Shown here: piece after piece, positions 42,825-52,616 of the stretch
Layout: each line of letters begins with the position of its first letter
How positions within the stretch are numbered: position 1 is the first letter of the stretch
Assembly (NCBI GenBank): GCA_021604505.1
Contig: BQJC01000001.1
Coordinates: forward strand, 62,001-126,000
Reading direction: 5' to 3'
From: Nitrospinaceae bacterium
GTDB taxonomy: Bacteria; Nitrospinota; Nitrospinia; Nitrospinales; VA-1
DNA length: 64,000 nt
Position numbers and translations under genes: made by a program
The notes under the pieces: model-generated
Told to the model about the DNA's origin: nothing
Databases searched by the model: none
What the model saw: only the letters and a program-made list of their open reading frames with translations

Positions 42825-43808
42825 ATGAATTTGACACAGACCGGAAAAAAGTTTGATGCAATCCTGGTAGCCGGAGAAGGAGAATCGAGCTACAAGGTTT
42901 ATCATCAACACAAGGCGTTTCTCAAAATAAACGATAGGTGCATCATCAACTACGTGGTGGATGCGCTGCAAAAGGTGAATTCCATAGGTGAGATTTATAT
43001 TGTCGGTCTTCAAGACAGATTGAAGGAGGTCGTGAATGGCGAAGAGATGGATTTCGAATACCTCAAACCCATCCATTTTTTTCCGCAACGCAGCAACCTT
43101 TACGAAAATATCTGGCATACGTTTCTGGAAACCATTCCTGGTAGTGAAAAAGTCGAGGATTTGAAAAATTCTGCCTATGCAGACAAGGCTGTTTTGATCG
43201 TCCCCTGTGATTCCCCTTTGCTCACGTCCCATGAAGTGGAGTATTTTATCAATCACAGCGATATCGAAAATCAGGACCATGTCTTAGGACTCACTTCCCG
43301 GCAGAATCTGGAGTATTTTTATCCCAAAGACGGCAAGCCAGGGATAAAAATGTCCTATCTGCACTTGAAGGAGAACAGTTATCGGATCAACAACCTGCAT
43401 TTGGTGAAACCCATCCGAATCGAAAACCGGGCTTACATTCAAAAAATGTATCAGTACCGTTATCAGAGAAATTTTAAAAATCTGGTTCTCTTTGGGTTGT
43501 CCCTGTTGGGAAAGGACAAGGCCAAACATTATCAATATTACTTTGGTCTGCAGATGTGTCTATTATTTGCCAGTCTGGGAATTGATTCCATGGTGGAAGT
43601 GTTCCGATCGCTCACTCCGAAAACGGCTTTGGAGAAAAGTATCTCCACCATTTTAAAAACCCGGTTCAAAAGCCTGGAAGTTCCCTTTCCCGGAGCGGCC
43701 CTGGATATTGATAACGATAAGGATTATGAAGCCATGAAAATGCGTTTTAATGAATGGCGGGAATATTTGAGCCATCCGGAAAATACTCTCCTTCCCTTAT
43801 CCCAGTGA
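42825..43808 (+). CDS. MobA-like NTP transferase domain protein
   Basis: The 327-residue product begins MNLTQTGKKFDAILVAGEG and resembles nucleotidyltransferases of the MobA/IspD/GlmU type, with KAFLKINDRCIINYVVDAL as the second core motif and LIVPCDSPLLTSHEV as the metal-binding Asp motif. The C-terminal 140 residues (from about 190) are aromatic and not recognised. The ATG at 42825 is the likely start by motif position; an upstream ATG at 42744 would also overlap the gcvT leader. The substrate is unknown; molybdopterin or sugar nucleotides are candidates. Confidence 0.75.
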   Translation: MNLTQTGKKFDAILVAGEGESSYKVYHQHKAFLKINDRCIINYVVDALQKVNSIGEIYIVGLQDRLKEVVNGEEMDFEYLKPIHFFPQRSNLYENIWHTFLETIPGSEKVEDLKNSAYADKAVLIVPCDSPLLTSHEVEYFINHSDIENQDHVLGLTSRQNLEYFYPKDGKPGIKMSYLHLKENSYRINNLHLVKPIRIENRAYIQKMYQYRYQRNFKNLVLFGLSLLGKDKAKHYQYYFGLQMCLLFASLGIDSMVEVFRSLTPKTALEKSISTILKTRFKSLEVPFPGAALDIDNDKDYEAMKMRFNEWREYLSHPENTLLPLSQ

Positions 43809-43905
43809 GAAACATTTGATAAAGTACATCTCATGTGACCGGGTTCGATAAAATTGCCATTCCCGGACTGAGCCAACCCGTGCATGTGTCCAGAATAAAA
43901 AATTT

Positions 43906-45708
43906 ATGAATCAAGACAACCTCAGAAACTTTTCAATCATTGCCCATATTGATCATGGCAAGTCGACTCTTGCGGACAAACTGATCCTGGCTACAGGCGG
44001 CCTTCAAAAACGAGAGATGAAGGATCAGGTTCTCGATAATATGGATCTGGAGCGCGAACGAGGCATCACCATCAAGGCGCAAACCGTGTGTTTGACATAT
44101 AAAAACGCCAAAGGGGAAGAATACACCTTCAACATGATCGACACCCCAGGCCATGTGGATTTTACCTATGAAGTGTCCCGGAGTCTGGCCGCCTGCGAGG
44201 GCGTTTTACTGGTGGTCGATGCCACCCAGGGAATTCAGGCCCAGACTCTGGCCAATTTAAATTTGGCCATGCAGCACGATCTTCACATCATCCCGGTCAT
44301 CAATAAAATCGATCTTCCCAGCGCCGATCCGGACAACGTCAAAGAACAATTGGAGGATATTTGTCAAATTGAAGCCGACGAAGCGGTTTTGGTGAGCGCT
44401 AAAGAAGGCATTGGCATCGAAGCCCTGATGGACATGGTTGTGGCTCATATTCCTCCCCCGTCTGGCGATTTGAAAGCTCCGTTGAGAGGTCTCCTTTTCG
44501 ATGCCTGGTACGATGCTTACCGAGGAGTGATTGTTCTCATAAAAGTTAAAGAAGGCGCCATTCAAGTGGGAGATGAGATCATATTGATGGCGGCAGGCGG
44601 CCGGTTTGAAGTGGAAGATCTGGGAGTGTTTGCGCCCGCGCCTCAGGGAAGAAAACAACTGCAGGCCGGGGAAGTCGGTTACATGGTGGCTAACATCAAA
44701 GCGCTTGATCAAACCAAAATTGGCGACACCGTCACTCATTTTCGCGAACCAGCGGCAGAACCTTTAGCCGGGTATAAAGAAGTCAAGCCGATGGTCTTTA
44801 GTGGGTTGTATCCGATAAGCGGTGAGCAATACGAGGTTTTGCGCGATGCCCTCAAGAAATTGCGGCTGAACGATGCTTCCTTCACCTACGAAGCGGAAAC
44901 GTCCACCGCATTGGGTTTTGGTTTTCGTTGCGGGTTTCTGGGGCTACTCCACATGGAGATCGTGCGCGAACGGCTGGAGAGAGAATACAACGTAAACCTT
45001 TTAACCACAGCGCCGACCGTTGTTTATAAAATTTACACCACGGATGGTGAGGTTGTCCAGATAGACAACCCGGTCAAGTTGAATGAGTTTAGAAATATAG
45101 ACCATCTCGAAGAACCCTATGTTTTGGGAACCATTATTGTCCCCGAAGAGTTTATCGGTACGATCATGTCACTCACCCGTGACCGGCGTGGGAATCAGGT
45201 GAAAATGGAATACCTGAACCCCGGCACGGTGCTGTTGCAATATGAATTGCCTTTCAACGAAATCGTTCTGGATTTTTATGACCGGTTGAAATCATCGACC
45301 AAAGGGTTTGCCTCGTTCGATTACGAATTTATAGATTTCAGAGCTTCAAATCTGGTAAAGTTGGATATTCTGCTCAACGGAGAGGTGGTCGATGCCCTTT
45401 CCATGATTGCGCATAAGGACAAGGTTTACTATCAAGGTCGCGATCTGGTGAAAAAGCTGAAAGAGCAGATTCCCCGGCAGATGTACGAAGTTGCAATTCA
45501 AGCCGCAGTGGGAAGCAAAGTCATTGCGCGAGAAACCATCAAGGCTCTCAGGAAAAATGTGCTCGCCAAATGTTACGGGGGAGACATCACCCGGAAAAGA
45601 AAACTGCTCGAGAAACAAAAAGAGGGTAAGAAGAAAATGAAATTGATCGGGAAAGTGGAAATCCCACAGGAAGCCTTTCTGGCAGTACTGAGGACCGATG
45701 GGAAATAA
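43906..45708 (+). CDS. lepA: Translation elongation factor 4 (back-translocase)
   Basis: The 600-residue GTPase has the P-loop [14 protein letters not shown] (10-23), the G2 region [13 protein letters not shown]3 DTPGHVDF and G4 NKIDLPSAD. LepA-specific C-terminal motifs include [17 protein letters not shown], and [16 protein letters not shown] near the end. It rescues stalled ribosomes or aids initiation. Its last 11 bases overlap lepB, the classical lepA-lepB pair. Confidence 0.98.
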   Translation: MNQDNLRNFSIIAHIDHGKSTLADKLILATGGLQKREMKDQVLDNMDLERERGITIKAQTVCLTYKNAKGEEYTFNMIDTPGHVDFTYEVSRSLAACEGVLLVVDATQGIQAQTLANLNLAMQHDLHIIPVINKIDLPSADPDNVKEQLEDICQIEADEAVLVSAKEGIGIEALMDMVVAHIPPPSGDLKAPLRGLLFDAWYDAYRGVIVLIKVKEGAIQVGDEIILMAAGGRFEVEDLGVFAPAPQGRKQLQAGEVGYMVANIKALDQTKIGDTVTHFREPAAEPLAGYKEVKPMVFSGLYPISGEQYEVLRDALKKLRLNDASFTYEAETSTALGFGFRCGFLGLLHMEIVRERLEREYNVNLLTTAPTVVYKIYTTDGEVVQIDNPVKLNEFRNIDHLEEPYVLGTIIVPEEFIGTIMSLTRDRRGNQVKMEYLNPGTVLLQYELPFNEIVLDFYDRLKSSTKGFASFDYEFIDFRASNLVKLDILLNGEVVDALSMIAHKDKVYYQGRDLVKKLKEQIPRQMYEVAIQAAVGSKVIARETIKALRKNVLAKCYGGDITRKRKLLEKQKEGKKKMKLIGKVEIPQEAFLAVLRTDGK

Positions 45709-46375
45709 AACGATCGACTCCGCTTCCGATTCCGGGGTTCAGAAAAAACAAAAAGGCATCATCCGGGAATATGTCGAGGCCATTTTAATTGCGCTTCTTC
45801 TGGCTCTGTTTATCCGTACGTTTGTATTGCAGGCGTTTAAAATTCCCTCCGGTTCCATGGAACCCACCCTTTTGATCGGGGACCATATTCTGGTTTCCAA
45901 ATTTGCTTATGGCATTCATATCCCCAACGAAATTCCCTTCATCAATGTAAAACTGTTTCCAGATATTATTTTATTCCCCGAGTTGCCCGAGCGAGGGGAC
46001 ATCATCGTCTTTAAATTTCCCAAGGATGAAAGCCGTGACTTCATAAAACGGGTGATCGGGTTGCCAGGCGACCGGCTGGAGGTCAAACAGCAAAAAGTTT
46101 TCATCAACGATAAACCCTACGAAGATCCGCATGCCTACCATAGGGAAATTCCAGGGCCGGACCCCTTGATGCCGAGGGATGATTTTGGCCCCGTCCTGAT
46201 TCCAGAAGGTTATCTGTTTGTCATGGGAGACAACCGCGAAAACAGTCAGGACAGCCGCTATTGGGGGTTTTTGGATTTTAAAAAGGTGAAGGGAAAAGCT
46301 CTGGTGATCTACTGGTCCTGGAACGCTCTCGACGATTGGGTGCGATTCGATCGTTTCGGCCAGGTTTTGGAATAA
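45698..46375 (+). CDS. lepB: Signal peptidase I
   Basis: LepB removes signal peptides in the periplasm. The 225-residue protein has a membrane segment (about 25-43), catalytic Ser53 in [14 protein letters not shown], and catalytic Lys117 in [11 protein letters not shown]. Box E ([14 protein letters not shown]) is near the end. The GTG/ATG choice gives the start at 45698, overlapping lepA by 11 bases. Hydrolase gene follows 18 bases later. Confidence 0.96.
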   Translation: MGNKTIDSASDSGVQKKQKGIIREYVEAILIALLLALFIRTFVLQAFKIPSGSMEPTLLIGDHILVSKFAYGIHIPNEIPFINVKLFPDIILFPELPERGDIIVFKFPKDESRDFIKRVIGLPGDRLEVKQQKVFINDKPYEDPHAYHREIPGPDPLMPRDDFGPVLIPEGYLFVMGDNRENSQDSRYWGFLDFKKVKGKALVIYWSWNALDDWVRFDRFGQVLE

Positions 46376-46393
46376 TTATAACTTCAACGTTCC

Positions 46394-47107
46394 GTGTCTA
46401 AAATCAGTTCCCCTGAAAACCTGAAAAAACTCCGCTCCCTTCTCAAAAGGTGCCAGGGGGTCATTCTTGATTTCGACGGTCTGCTCGCCGATTCCGAACC
46501 TTTTCACTACCGGGCCTACAACGACGTGTTTAAACGGTACGGCCATACCCTGGATCCAGACGAATATTGGGTGGAATGGACTTCCAAAGGCAAAGGGATT
46601 GCAGGCGAAATTGCACGGCACAATCTCAAAATGGGTGTGGACCCTAAGGAATTACGCCAACAGAAATTTGAAGTGTATTCGCGTTTTTGCAGGAATGGAG
46701 ATATAAAATTATTTCCCGAGACGGTGGGGTTTGCAAAAATTTTAGCCACTTCGCATCAACTGGCCATCGCTTCCGGTTCCTGGAAAAAAGATATTTGCTC
46801 GATCCTGGAAAACGCAGGTGCTCTTCCCCTGTTTCCCGTCATTTTAGGTAAAGAGTCGGCCCCGCGTGAAAAACCACATCCCGATATATTTTTAAAAGCG
46901 GCCCAAACGCTTGGACTCCCTCCAGAGTCGTGTCTGGTTGTGGAGGATGCCCTGAAGGGCCTGGCCGCAGCTAGCCAGGCTGGAATGCCCTGCCTTATCA
47001 TAAAGAACCGCCTCAATCAGAACATTGATTTCGAGGGGGCCGAATTGATATATTCCAACTTGGAAGAATTGGTTTCCCATTGTGAAGCCTTGTCCTCTCC
47101 CTCTTAA
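46394..47107 (+). CDS. HAD-superfamily phosphatase, beta-phosphoglucomutase-like
   Basis: The 237-residue protein has HAD motif I DFDGLLADSE (near 27-36), a C1 cap domain, motif II Ser in LAIASGSWKK, Lys in KESAPREKPHPDIF, and motif IV VVEDALKGLAAASQAGM. These match sugar-phosphate phosphatases or phosphoglucomutases. The start is a GTG at 46394, 18 bases after lepB; the precise substrate is unknown. It probably belongs to the lepA-lepB transcript. Confidence 0.85.
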   Translation: MSKISSPENLKKLRSLLKRCQGVILDFDGLLADSEPFHYRAYNDVFKRYGHTLDPDEYWVEWTSKGKGIAGEIARHNLKMGVDPKELRQQKFEVYSRFCRNGDIKLFPETVGFAKILATSHQLAIASGSWKKDICSILENAGALPLFPVILGKESAPREKPHPDIFLKAAQTLGLPPESCLVVEDALKGLAAASQAGMPCLIIKNRLNQNIDFEGAELIYSNLEELVSHCEALSSPS

Positions 47108-47338
47108 AGTCGAATAACCCCCACTAGGTTTGTCACTAAATCCGCTCAGCCCTCTGTGGGGTTTGTGCGGATATTCTCTTGCCGGTAATCCTTTCGCGTT
47201 TGAAAACATAGAAATCCCTTGAATTTCCGGGGAAAAAATAACACGGCGCCTTCCTTCGCATTTGGCAATCATTTTGCTTAAGTGTCAGCATCAAGCTCTT
47301 TGTTAAGAGTTCTATTTTTTACTTTCGGGATTGATTTG

Positions 47339-47677
47339 ATGGTGGTCAGTGTAAGAACTTCTGATTTGAAGCCGGGTATGGTGGTCGCGCGCGATGTTAA
47401 AGATCTGCATGGCCGTCTCCTGGTTCCAGCCGGCGTGAAAGCCTCTGCCAAGCATTTGAAAGTTTTTAAAATCTGGGGCGTTCCCGAGGTTTTCATAGAA
47501 GGCAAAACAAACGCCCGTATAGAATCAGACCCTCTGGAAGTCGTCGATCCCAAAAAGAAAAAAGCGATTGAAGGAAAAGTGAAAGCTTTATTTAGCCGAA
47601 ATGATCTAAAGCACCCCTTCATTCAGGAACTCGTGAGTATTTGCATCCATCGGGAATTGAAAGCGTCTTCAAAATGA
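47339..47677 (+). CDS. Small protein resembling the N-terminal module of HD-GYP/HDOD signalling proteins
   Basis: Starting at the ATG at 47339 (GGGA upstream) the protein has 112 residues: MVVSVRTSDLKPGMVVARDV, GRLLVPAGVKASAKHLKVF and WGVPEVFIEG. This segment normally precedes HD-GYP or related domains in c-di-GMP signalling proteins, here as an independent protein. An in-frame ATG-like start at 47282 is less likely. The HDOD gene follows 10 bases later, so they are presumably one operon. A regulatory or adaptor role is inferred. Confidence 0.65.
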   Translation: MVVSVRTSDLKPGMVVARDVKDLHGRLLVPAGVKASAKHLKVFKIWGVPEVFIEGKTNARIESDPLEVVDPKKKKAIEGKVKALFSRNDLKHPFIQELVSICIHRELKASSK

Positions 47678-47687
47678 GCATCAAAGG

Positions 47688-48539
47688 ATGAAGCAAGACA
47701 TCGAAAGTATTTTGAATCAATCGAACCAGGCCAGCTCGTTGCCGCCGCTGTTTAACAAAATTAATGATGCCGTTGAAGATCCGGAATGCTCGTTCATGGA
47801 AATAGCCAGGTTAATCAGCGGAGATTCCGTTCTTTCCGCGCATTTGTTGAAACTGGCGAACAGTTCTTTTTTTGGTTTTCCTTCGCAGATTGAAACCATC
47901 ACCCACGCGGTAACGGTTATTGGCATGGCTCAGATTCGCGATTTAGTACTGGCCATGACCGTTACCGACCGTTTCAAAAACATATGTCCAAAATTGATCG
48001 ATATGCAAGCCTTCTGGTTCCACAGTGTCGCCTGCGGACTTGCAGCAAGGGTCATCGCGACTTTTCGACATGAAGCCAATGTCGAGCGTTATTACGTACT
48101 GGGAATGTTTCACGATCTTGGGCGTCTCATTTTCCTATTGCAATTTGGCGAATCTGTCCAGGAGATCTTTGCTCAGGTGAAGGAAGCGAAAAAATCCCTG
48201 CCGCTATTGGAGCGGGACATCATCGGGTGCGATCACGCTGAATTGGGTGGCGGCCTTCTGAAAAAATGGGGGCTTCCTGAAAGCCTGAGTGAGGCGGTCT
48301 CCTTTCATAGCAGCCCCGCCCGAGCGTCTCAATATGCAATGGAAACGGCGATTCTTCATATCGCAGATATCATCGCTCATGGTTTGAGCCTGGGGTACAG
48401 CGGAAACCCGTATGTGCCGGAAATGGATCCTGTGGCCTGGGAAAAGATAGATCTTCCGGTAAGTTTATTGCCGGCGATTGTGAAACAGATTGACCGCCTG
48501 TTCCCGGACACGGCGCAAATGTTTTTGCCAGAGGAGTGA
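47688..48539 (+). CDS. HDOD domain signalling protein
   Basis: The 283-residue protein is nearly all HDOD domain (about 14-210). It has SSLPPLFNKINDAVEDPE, ISGDSVLSAHLLKLANSSFFG, ITHAVTVIGMAQIRDLVLA and YYVLGMFHDLGRLIF. The catalytic His-Asp pair of HD hydrolases is partly present (FHDLGR) as in other HDOD members, which usually lack confirmed enzymatic activity. It lies immediately before a hybrid histidine kinase, with three bases between. Confidence 0.9.
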   Translation: MKQDIESILNQSNQASSLPPLFNKINDAVEDPECSFMEIARLISGDSVLSAHLLKLANSSFFGFPSQIETITHAVTVIGMAQIRDLVLAMTVTDRFKNICPKLIDMQAFWFHSVACGLAARVIATFRHEANVERYYVLGMFHDLGRLIFLLQFGESVQEIFAQVKEAKKSLPLLERDIIGCDHAELGGGLLKKWGLPESLSEAVSFHSSPARASQYAMETAILHIADIIAHGLSLGYSGNPYVPEMDPVAWEKIDLPVSLLPAIVKQIDRLFPDTAQMFLPEE

Positions 48540-48542
48540 TTT

Positions 48543-50849
48543 ATGGAAACGGACCCTCAAGGAATCACGACCGAGGATCAGATGCGGCGGCGCATCGAAT
48601 ATCTGGAAAAACGGTCCATCCGCCAGCTGTTCGGCTTGGATTGGCTGGTTGAACTTGGAGATTTTCAACGGCAAAGCTGTTTGGATCTGGACAGCCACAG
48701 CATTCTGGAAATGGCCCGCCAGCACTTGAAGCGGTTGGCGAATTTCAAAGTCGCGGCGTTTTATTTGATGGATGAAGAAAGTTTTGACTTTGTCTTGAGC
48801 CATGTAGAGCCTGATGAGGAGACGGAACGCTTTCAGCGGGAGTTCAATTTTCAGGTAGAAAATGGGACGATTGCCTGGGCTCTGAATCAAAACCGGCCCG
48901 TGATCGTAACATCAAGGGAGTTTGACCAGAAAATAATCTTTCACACCCTGGCCACGCGAACCTCCGTTCAGGGATTGTTTGCGGGAGTGGTTTCAGGCGC
49001 CGATTCCTACGAGAATGAAGGCTCCAATTATTTGTTGACCATTTTGTTGCAACACACCGCCAACACTCTGGAAAGTTCTTCATTATATAAACGGATTTCC
49101 CAACAGAATCAAAATCTCGAACAAACGGTCCGAAACCGCACCAGGGAACTGGAGGAACAAACCGTTTTGTTGAAAGAGGAGATTGCCGAGCGCCAACGGG
49201 CCATACGCGCCTGGGAATCAAGTGAAACAAAAATGCAAACAATCGTGGACAATGTGGCGGCCGGGATCATCACCGTCGATGAAAGCGGGCGAATTAAATC
49301 CTATAACCCCATGTCTGAAAAAATATTTGGCTACAACGAGTCCGAAGCTTTGGGTCAGCCAATAAAGATGCTGATTCCGGAATGGAATAAAAAAAACGAC
49401 GATGCGTTCATGCGGAACAATCTTCCCTTGAGTGGTTTTTCCGAGTTAGGTTTTGCAAGCGAGGTGGTCGGTTTGTGCAGAGACGGGTCTGAAGTTCCAC
49501 TGGATCTTTCCATCAGTAAGATGTCTGTAGAGGAAAAGTGCCTGTTCACGGGGATCTTCAGGGATATTACCGAACGAAAAATCGCCGAGGCGGAAATCGT
49601 CCAGGCCAAAGTGGAAGCGGACCGGGCCAATCAGGCCAAAAGCGATTTTCTCGCCAATATGAGCCATGAAATTCGAACGCCAATGAATTCTATTATCGGC
49701 ATGGCCGACCTGTTGGCGGAATCCTCTCTTTCCTCAGAGCAAAGACAATACATTCACCTTTTTCGATCTGCGGGGGAAAGTCTGTTGATGCTGATCAACG
49801 ATATATTGGATCTTTCCAAAATTGAGTCCGGGGGCTTTGAACTGGAAAGCGTTCCATTTTTTATACGTGAGCTGATTGAAAAAATCATTCATATCATGAA
49901 TGTTCGTGCGCAGGAAAGACGCATTTCCCTGATTTGGCAGGTGAACCCGGATGTTCCCAATTGTGTGATGGGCGATCCCTATAGACTACGTCAAATTTTG
50001 ACCAATTTGATAGGAAACGCCATTAAGTTTACGGAACGTGGATCGGTTCTCGTTCATATCGAGAGTAAATCGGAAAATGAAAAGGAAGCCTCACTGAGAT
50101 TTTCAGTAACGGACACCGGAATTGGAATTCCTGAGGACAAACTGGAATCAATTTTTTTAAGCTTCAGCCAGGCGGAACCGAACACAACCCGCAAATTTGG
50201 AGGGACAGGTTTGGGGCTCAGCATCACCAGGGAACTCGTGGAAAAAATGAAAGGAACCCTGGGGGTCGAAAGTCAGTTGAATCAGGGAAGTACCTTTTTC
50301 ATCTCGATACAATTTGAAAAAGCGGGAAATTACGAAAAATCCGTGGCTCTGTCAAACAGCGTTAATTTTTCCGGCGGTGAGGGGACCGAACAAGTAAGTA
50401 AAACGAAATCCCAACCGACGGCAAATGGCGAGAAGGAAAAAGCATTGAAAATTCTGCTCACTGAGGATTCACCGGATAATCAATTGCTGATTCAGCTGTA
50501 TCTCAAAAAAACCGGCCATGAACTGGACATTGCAGAGAACGGGGAACTTGCCGTGAATAAATTCATTTCCGGAAATTACGACTTGATTCTCATGGACATC
50601 CAAATGCCGGTCATGGATGGTTATACAGCCTCCAAAAAAATCCGTGAATGGGAAAGGGAGAACCGTCTTATAGAGGTGCCCATTCTCGCGTTGACCGCCC
50701 ACGCCTTGAAGGGGGAAGAGGAACGGTGTCTGCACGCCGGTTGTTCCGGTTATATGACCAAACCGATCAAGAAAGAAAAACTGCTGAACCTTCTTGAAGG
50801 TTACGCAGAGAGAAAATCAGAAAAGCAAAAAGACAAAGTCCCGAATTAA
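48543..50849 (+). CDS. Hybrid sensor histidine kinase (GAF-PAS-HisKA-HATPase-REC)
   Basis: The 768-residue cytoplasmic protein has a GAF-like sensor domain (about 30-180), a coiled coil (about 185-225), a PAS domain (about 228-345), HisKA with the phospho-accepting His near 375 (FLANMSHEIRTPMNSIIGMA), HATPase with NLIGNAIKFTERG and GTGLGLSITREL, and a C-terminal receiver with Asp near 686 (DLILMDIQMPVMDGYTA). No membrane segment is present, so the signal is internal or passed by partners. The HDOD protein upstream is the likely partner. A histidine phosphotransfer protein is not adjacent. Confidence 0.95.
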   Translation: METDPQGITTEDQMRRRIEYLEKRSIRQLFGLDWLVELGDFQRQSCLDLDSHSILEMARQHLKRLANFKVAAFYLMDEESFDFVLSHVEPDEETERFQREFNFQVENGTIAWALNQNRPVIVTSREFDQKIIFHTLATRTSVQGLFAGVVSGADSYENEGSNYLLTILLQHTANTLESSSLYKRISQQNQNLEQTVRNRTRELEEQTVLLKEEIAERQRAIRAWESSETKMQTIVDNVAAGIITVDESGRIKSYNPMSEKIFGYNESEALGQPIKMLIPEWNKKNDDAFMRNNLPLSGFSELGFASEVVGLCRDGSEVPLDLSISKMSVEEKCLFTGIFRDITERKIAEAEIVQAKVEADRANQAKSDFLANMSHEIRTPMNSIIGMADLLAESSLSSEQRQYIHLFRSAGESLLMLINDILDLSKIESGGFELESVPFFIRELIEKIIHIMNVRAQERRISLIWQVNPDVPNCVMGDPYRLRQILTNLIGNAIKFTERGSVLVHIESKSENEKEASLRFSVTDTGIGIPEDKLESIFLSFSQAEPNTTRKFGGTGLGLSITRELVEKMKGTLGVESQLNQGSTFFISIQFEKAGNYEKSVALSNSVNFSGGEGTEQVSKTKSQPTANGEKEKALKILLTEDSPDNQLLIQLYLKKTGHELDIAENGELAVNKFISGNYDLILMDIQMPVMDGYTASKKIREWERENRLIEVPILALTAHALKGEEERCLHAGCSGYMTKPIKKEKLLNLLEGYAERKSEKQKDKVPN

Positions 50850-50881
50850 AACCCCATTTCCTTAACATTAAAGCAGCAGGG

Positions 50882-51823
50882 TCAGGAGGAGGATGGGTGG
50901 TCATTTTCCAGATTCGCTTTAAAATCTGCAAATATTTTCTGGATGGGAGGGATGAGTTTTTCTTTAAGTTCTTCCGGAACCCAATTGATTTTTTCCACCG
51001 GCCAGTTTTTCATGTCCCGGATATCCAGCCCTGCTTTTTTATAGGGTGTTTGCAGAGCTTCCTCGTATCCATAAATCAAGGCATTGTGGAAAACCTTGAG
51101 ATAAAGTTCCTGAATCAAAGCAGGGTCGTTGAGCCCTTTCATAAAGTGACCCATCAATTCCTGGATGATGGGTTCAGCGTGCTCGAGAAAATCTTCCGAG
51201 CAAGCGCCTTCAAGGGTCCGGTAGATGATGATGATGTCCTGTAAAAGATATTTTAGCTCCTGAGGTTCTTTGACCACCGGTCCGCGGTCAAGGTCGAAAA
51301 ATTCCTTGTACTCTTTAAGAATTCTTGCCACGTCGTGGATCACAGATTCTTCCCACGGTACATGGTTCCAAACGAAAAAGGTCCGCAACCATCGGACCTG
51401 TTGCCGGGAGTCTTCCATGTGCATGGTGATGCTGGGTTTCTGGCTGTTGCTGTAAGGCAGTTTTCCGCCCCACATTTTCAGTTTTAGATCCAGATGATAG
51501 GGTTTGAAAGCGTTAATAAATCCATCGGAATAACAGCTGATCAAGCGTTCCAGGTTTTCGTGTTTATCCAACGGACTGTGTTGCGGCAGGTTGATCAGAC
51601 AATAAAGGCGCCAGATTCGTCGCCTCGATTTACCATACTTGTTGGCGATGAGGTAGGTGCCTCCCCAGATTCCAGAGGTGATGGGAATTTCAAATTGATA
51701 AACTTCTTTAAGGCGGTCGGATACTCTCAGCGCGAGGTTGCCGTAAAGTTCGTTGAGATGGTACAGATTAATCAAATGGTCGTCCGTAAAAACCGGTCCG
51801 GATGACAAATCGTGCTCTGGCAT
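50882..51823 (-). CDS. Uncharacterised 313-residue protein
   Basis: The product has no signal peptide or membrane helix and no recognised motif. It is acidic/aromatic, with EIPITSGIWGGTYLIANKYG and CYSDGFINAFKPYHLDLKLK as the most distinctive segments, and a helical, charged C-terminal half. It is convergent with the hybrid kinase, 33 bases between stops. It may be lineage-specific. Function unknown. Confidence 0.6.
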   Translation of the reverse strand: MPEHDLSSGPVFTDDHLINLYHLNELYGNLALRVSDRLKEVYQFEIPITSGIWGGTYLIANKYGKSRRRIWRLYCLINLPQHSPLDKHENLERLISCYSDGFINAFKPYHLDLKLKMWGGKLPYSNSQKPSITMHMEDSRQQVRWLRTFFVWNHVPWEESVIHDVARILKEYKEFFDLDRGPVVKEPQELKYLLQDIIIIYRTLEGACSEDFLEHAEPIIQELMGHFMKGLNDPALIQELYLKVFHNALIYGYEEALQTPYKKAGLDIRDMKNWPVEKINWVPEELKEKLIPPIQKIFADFKANLENDHPSSS

Positions 51824-51887
51824 TGGGTCCTGGAGGCTGAATAAATTTAATACAAAAGGAATTTGCCATTCTAACTGTCGGCAAAAA

Positions 51888-51918
51888 AAATTCCATCCCT
51901 GATTTAGGGATGGAATTT
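51888..51918 (-). terminator. Strong intrinsic terminator of the lipoprotein gene
   Basis: A 13-pair stem (ATTCCATCCCT core, 51890-51900 with 51906-51916, plus two A-T pairs) closes a five-base loop. On the minus strand a run of T residues follows. It lies about 80 bases past the lipoprotein stop and before the start of the uncharacterised 313-residue gene, so it separates the two. Confidence 0.85.
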
Positions 51919-51996
51919 CAATATACGTTTCTCAGGGAATCGGATTTAGCCTGGCAGTCGCTCCTTTTCTGTGCTTAAAAAACTCAGAAAAAGTTG

Positions 51997-52185
51997 CTAC
52001 CTGGTCCCTGTTTCTTGGACTCCGATTCGCTTATAATCTTCTTCGGTCAGCATTTTCCCGTCATTCCCTCCACTGCTGGTCACGGTACTGCTTCCAGCAG
52101 AGGCTCCGCTTCCGCCCTGTGTCGTCACACACCCGGTAAGGGCCAGGGAAAATACCAAAATCAATAATAGACTCATGGTTTTCAT
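51997..52185 (-). CDS. Small lipoprotein
   Basis: The 62-residue product has a signal peptide with lipobox LTGC (Cys19), followed by a Gly/Ser/Thr-rich linker and a short C-terminal motif MLTEEDYKRIGVQETG. It would be lipidated and probably sorted to the outer membrane; the residue after the Cys is Val. No family is recognised. The terminator after it shows it is a separate transcript. Confidence 0.75.
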   Translation of the reverse strand: MKTMSLLLILVFSLALTGCVTTQGGSGASAGSSTVTSSGGNDGKMLTEEDYKRIGVQETGTR

Positions 52186-52616
52186 AGATTCTCCTTATTG
52201 TGCATTAAAAATTTTTCTAAAATATTAAACCATTTAGTAAAAAACTCAGGGGTCGGAAATCCTACCAAAGACAAAAAAACCCTCTGGATAAATTTGTTAG
52301 GGAACAATGGGATTTATTATGGACTAAAACTTGTTTAAAATCAATCATGGAAGGGAAAAAAATCACCCTGCGGAATGATTTTTGATTGGGGAATGAGCTT
52401 GAAATATCGTTTTTTTGAAGGATAAAAAGACCCGTCGAGGGTACTCTTGAAAAGAGTGGGTAGAAATGATAATTTTTTTATTGCACCATGTGAGGCAGTT
52501 TGGGCAACGCATCGCTCATTCGTCTTGTGAATGGATCAAGGTTTCGGTCCCAGGCGGGTACACGGCATTTGTCCGGCCGGCGGGGTTGTAATCAATTTGA
52601 AATTAAGGAAATAACC
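52186..52616. other. Gene-free 431-base stretch with two hairpins
   Basis: No credible gene was found. A hairpin AAAAATCA/TGATTTTT (52358-52365 with 52376-52383) around a GC-rich loop and a smaller one ACTCTT/AAGAGT (52443-52448 with 52452-52457) are present. Runs of A and T surround them. The second half carries the leader of the phosphodiester glycosidase gene. A small RNA is possible but not shown; nothing else stood out. Confidence 0.45.
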
